Part shown: piece after piece, positions 62,048 to 64,000 of the stretch
How the letters are laid out: each line of letters opens with the position of its first letter
Numbering within the stretch: the stretch's first letter is position 1
Assembly (NCBI GenBank): GCA_944320465.1
Contig: CALUHO010000004.1
Location: forward strand, 1-64,000
Direction of reading: 5' to 3'
Origin: an uncultured Bacteroidales bacterium
GTDB taxonomy: Bacteria > Bacteroidota > Bacteroidia > Bacteroidales > P3
Length of the DNA stretch: 64,000 nucleotides
Program-made: the position numbers and the translations under genes
The notes under the pieces: generated by a model
Database searches by the model: none
What the model was told of the DNA's origin: nothing
Seen by the model: the letters and a program-made list of their open reading frames with translations, nothing else

Positions 62048-63679
62048 ATGGAAAAGCAACAAGTGCTCAAAGACTTGGAAAGCTACGGTATCACCGGCAC
62101 CAAGGAAGTTTTTTACAACCTTTCGTATGAAGAGTTGTTCAAGCATGAAAGCGATCCTACATTGGAAGGCTATGCCCGCGCTTATCTTACCGACACCGGC
62201 GCGATGACGGTGGATACGGGTATCTTCACCGGCCGTTCGCCCAAAGACAAGTATATTGTCCGCAATCCTGAATCGGAAGGCAATGTATGGTGGGCGCAGG
62301 AAGGTCGCAAAGGTTCTGACAACAAGCCTATCACTCCCGCTTTGTGGAAGAAGCTGTATGACAACAGCAGCAAGGAACTTTCTGGCAAGAAATTGTATGT
62401 GCAGGATGGTTATGTGGGAGCCAACCCCAACAGCCGGCTCTGCATCCGTATCGTCACCGAAGTGGCTTGGCAGGCGCATTTTGCCAAGAACATGTTCATC
62501 CGTCCTACCGAGGAAGAACTGAAGACCTTCAAGCCCGACTTCGTGATGCTGAACGCCTGCAAGACCACCTATCCCGACTACAAGGCCGAAGGCATGAACA
62601 GCGAAGTGTATGTGGCTTTCAATCTGGATGAAAAGCGTGCCGTAGTGGGCGGTACCTGGTACGGCGGCGAAATGAAGAAAGGCTTCTTCTCGGTGATGAA
62701 CTACTTCCTGCCGCTCAAGGGCATGGCTTCGATGCACTGCTCGGCCAACATGGGCAAGGATGGCGACACGGCCATCTTCTTCGGCCTGTCCGGAACCGGC
62801 AAGACCACCTTGTCCACTGACCCGAACCGTCAGCTGATTGGCGATGACGAACACGGCTGGGACGATGAAGGCGTGTTCAACTTTGAAGGCGGTTGCTATG
62901 CCAAGTGCATCCATCTGTCGGCTGAAAACGAACCCGATATCTATGGGGCTATCAAGCGCGATGCTCTTCTGGAAAACGTGGTGTTCGACCCCAAGACCGG
63001 CAAAATCGATTTTGACGATGCCTCCAAGACCGAAAACACCCGTGTTTCGTATCCTATCTACCACATCAACAACATTGTGAAGCCGGTTTCCAAGGGCGGT
63101 CATCCTTCCAAGGTGATTTTCCTGACAGCCGATGCTTTCGGGGTTCTGCCTCCGGTTTCGCGTTTGAACGCTGAACAGACCAAGTACCAGTTCCTGAGCG
63201 GTTACACCGCCAAGGTGGCCGGTACCGAACGCGGTATCAAGGAACCGACGCCTACTTTCTCTTCCTGCTTCGGCGCGGCTTTCCTGCTGCTGCACCCCAC
63301 GGTTTATGCCCGTGAATTGGTGAAGAAGATGGAACTGCACGGTTCTACCGCGTATTTGGTCAATACCGGCTGGATCGCCGGACCTTACGGGGTCGGCCAT
63401 CGTATCGACATCCCCTCCACCCGCGCCATCATCAACGCGATTCTGGACGGTTCGCTCGACAAGGCCGAAACCGAGACCATCCCGGTATTCAACCTGTCGA
63501 TTCCCAAGGCGGTGAACGGCGTGGATTCCAAGATCCTGAACCCGCGCAACCTCTGGGCTAATCCCGAAGACTGGGACAAGGCCGCCCGCGAACTGGGGGC
63601 CAAGTTCATCAAGAACTTCGAGACCTTTACCGATACGGAGGAAGGGAAGGCACTTGTGGCTGCCGGACCCCAAATTTGA
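62048..63679 (+). CDS. pckA: ATP-dependent phosphoenolpyruvate carboxykinase
   Basis: From the ATG at 62048 the enzyme has 543 residues; the longer frame to 61934 is not coding-like. The kinase P-loop is GLSGTGKT (246-253), preceded by the PEPCK motif [31 protein letters not shown] and the C-terminal block with [16 protein letters not shown] are also diagnostic. It interconverts oxaloacetate and PEP with ATP; in Bacteroidales it usually fixes CO2 in the fermentative direction. The TGA stop is formed by the terminus of a family 1 repeat. Confidence 0.96.
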   Translation: MEKQQVLKDLESYGITGTKEVFYNLSYEELFKHESDPTLEGYARAYLTDTGAMTVDTGIFTGRSPKDKYIVRNPESEGNVWWAQEGRKGSDNKPITPALWKKLYDNSSKELSGKKLYVQDGYVGANPNSRLCIRIVTEVAWQAHFAKNMFIRPTEEELKTFKPDFVMLNACKTTYPDYKAEGMNSEVYVAFNLDEKRAVVGGTWYGGEMKKGFFSVMNYFLPLKGMASMHCSANMGKDGDTAIFFGLSGTGKTTLSTDPNRQLIGDDEHGWDDEGVFNFEGGCYAKCIHLSAENEPDIYGAIKRDALLENVVFDPKTGKIDFDDASKTENTRVSYPIYHINNIVKPVSKGGHPSKVIFLTADAFGVLPPVSRLNAEQTKYQFLSGYTAKVAGTERGIKEPTPTFSSCFGAAFLLLHPTVYARELVKKMELHGSTAYLVNTGWIAGPYGVGHRIDIPSTRAIINAILDGSLDKAETETIPVFNLSIPKAVNGVDSKILNPRNLWANPEDWDKAARELGAKFIKNFETFTDTEEGKALVAAGPQI

Positions 63680-63873
63680 TCCGAATCGGGCATTAGACTT
63701 TGGGCGGATTGTCTGCTTATGGCATGCAGATTGATTCCCTCTTAGCCGAAGGCGTAGCGGGCTACGTCGAGGTGTAGTGGGGAGCAAGATGCAGACAGAA
63801 GCGGACAAGATGTCCAAAAGCGTCCTTTTCGCCATCGGAGACGAACCGGCGAGTCTGATGACTGATTGGGGTC
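63678..63873. repeat. Family 1 palindromic repeat, degenerate, reverse orientation
   Basis: The left end reads GATCCGAATCGGGCATTAGAC and overlaps the pckA stop; the right end reads GTCTGATGACTGATTGGGGT. The core has GCCGAAGGCGTAGCGGGCTA. Confidence 0.8.
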
Positions 63874-64000
63874 TGGTTGGTGTTTGAAACGGATAATCTG
63901 CGTTGTTGCGCGAGGTGTTCGAAACGGATCACATACGTGGGTATGCTCCGCGTTTTTCGCTCCTCGCGACGCCTCGCATCTCATCCGTTTTGAAAAGCCC
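63874..64000. repeat. Partial inverted-repeat unit at the window edge
   Basis: AAACGGAT (63887-63894) and ATCCGTTT (63983-63990) are inverted, and AAACGGATCAC occurs again near 63925. The interior is rich in CG and has GCGCGAGG near GCCTCGC. The unit may be another dispersed repeat or the start of a structured region; it cannot be judged without the flanking sequence. Confidence 0.3.

Noticed and set aside
62039..63835. Long antisense ORF over pckA
   Set aside because: pckA is certain; the antisense frame runs into a repeat and has no domain.

Overview
The window comes from a Bacteroidota chromosome, most likely order Bacteroidales. Promoters match the TAnnTTTG (-7) consensus of this phylum. 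Other phylum markers are a 288-residue RpoD, a DUF4834 protein, a CusA-type pump fused to a TolC-like domain, and a secreted M6 protease ending in a type IX secretion sorting domain. A pseudaminic acid pathway plus T9SS cargo recalls the Tannerella/Porphyromonas side of the order, but the species cannot be fixed from the sequence alone.

Layout. 1-9.8 kb is an AT-rich defence island: an HTH gene (cut by the window edge) divergent from a TIR-STAND-TPR protein, a structured non-coding stretch with a strong terminator, an HTH-McrB-McrC/LlaJI restriction operon, and three decayed genes (AlbA_2 ATPase, AAA ATPase, HsdM-like fragment). 9.8-19.5 kb is housekeeping: purine nucleoside phosphorylase, gltX, a GNAT, dapF, a serine hydrolase, metG and mltG. 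19.5-21.4 kb is a frameshifted AAA/PD-(D/E)XK gene bracketed by two kinds of repeat. 21.6-34.1 kb is a surface glycan locus: acyltransferase, candidate glycosyltransferase, Wzx flippase, a complete pseB-C-F-G-H-I set, GT92, and a GT2 gene broken by an amber codon, with an IS4-type element inserted in the middle. 34.1-39.3 kb is a graveyard: an orphan gene leader, a dead IS982 copy, a split small ORF, a Fic gene, a miniature IS derivative and an Rpn-type nuclease. 39.3-48.1 kb holds rpoD and a heavy-metal efflux set (His-rich exported protein, CusB-like lipoprotein, CusA-OEP fusion). 49-55 kb is one 1,903-residue T9SS-exported M6 protease. 55-64 kb is housekeeping again: pyrG, rpmH, DUF4834, two YitT proteins around a secreted protein, an outer-membrane barrel and pckA.

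The most unusual feature is a pair of dispersed, highly structured repeats. Family 1 is about 197 bp, with nine full or degenerate copies and one remnant; its ends often coincide with stop codons of genes. Family 2 is about 205 bp, with three copies and one remnant; every full copy lies 20-55 bp upstream of a start codon. A third, looser family carries promoter-like sequence, including the probable pse promoter. Several genes are broken by single stops or one-base shifts, so either active decay or residual sequence error should be considered.
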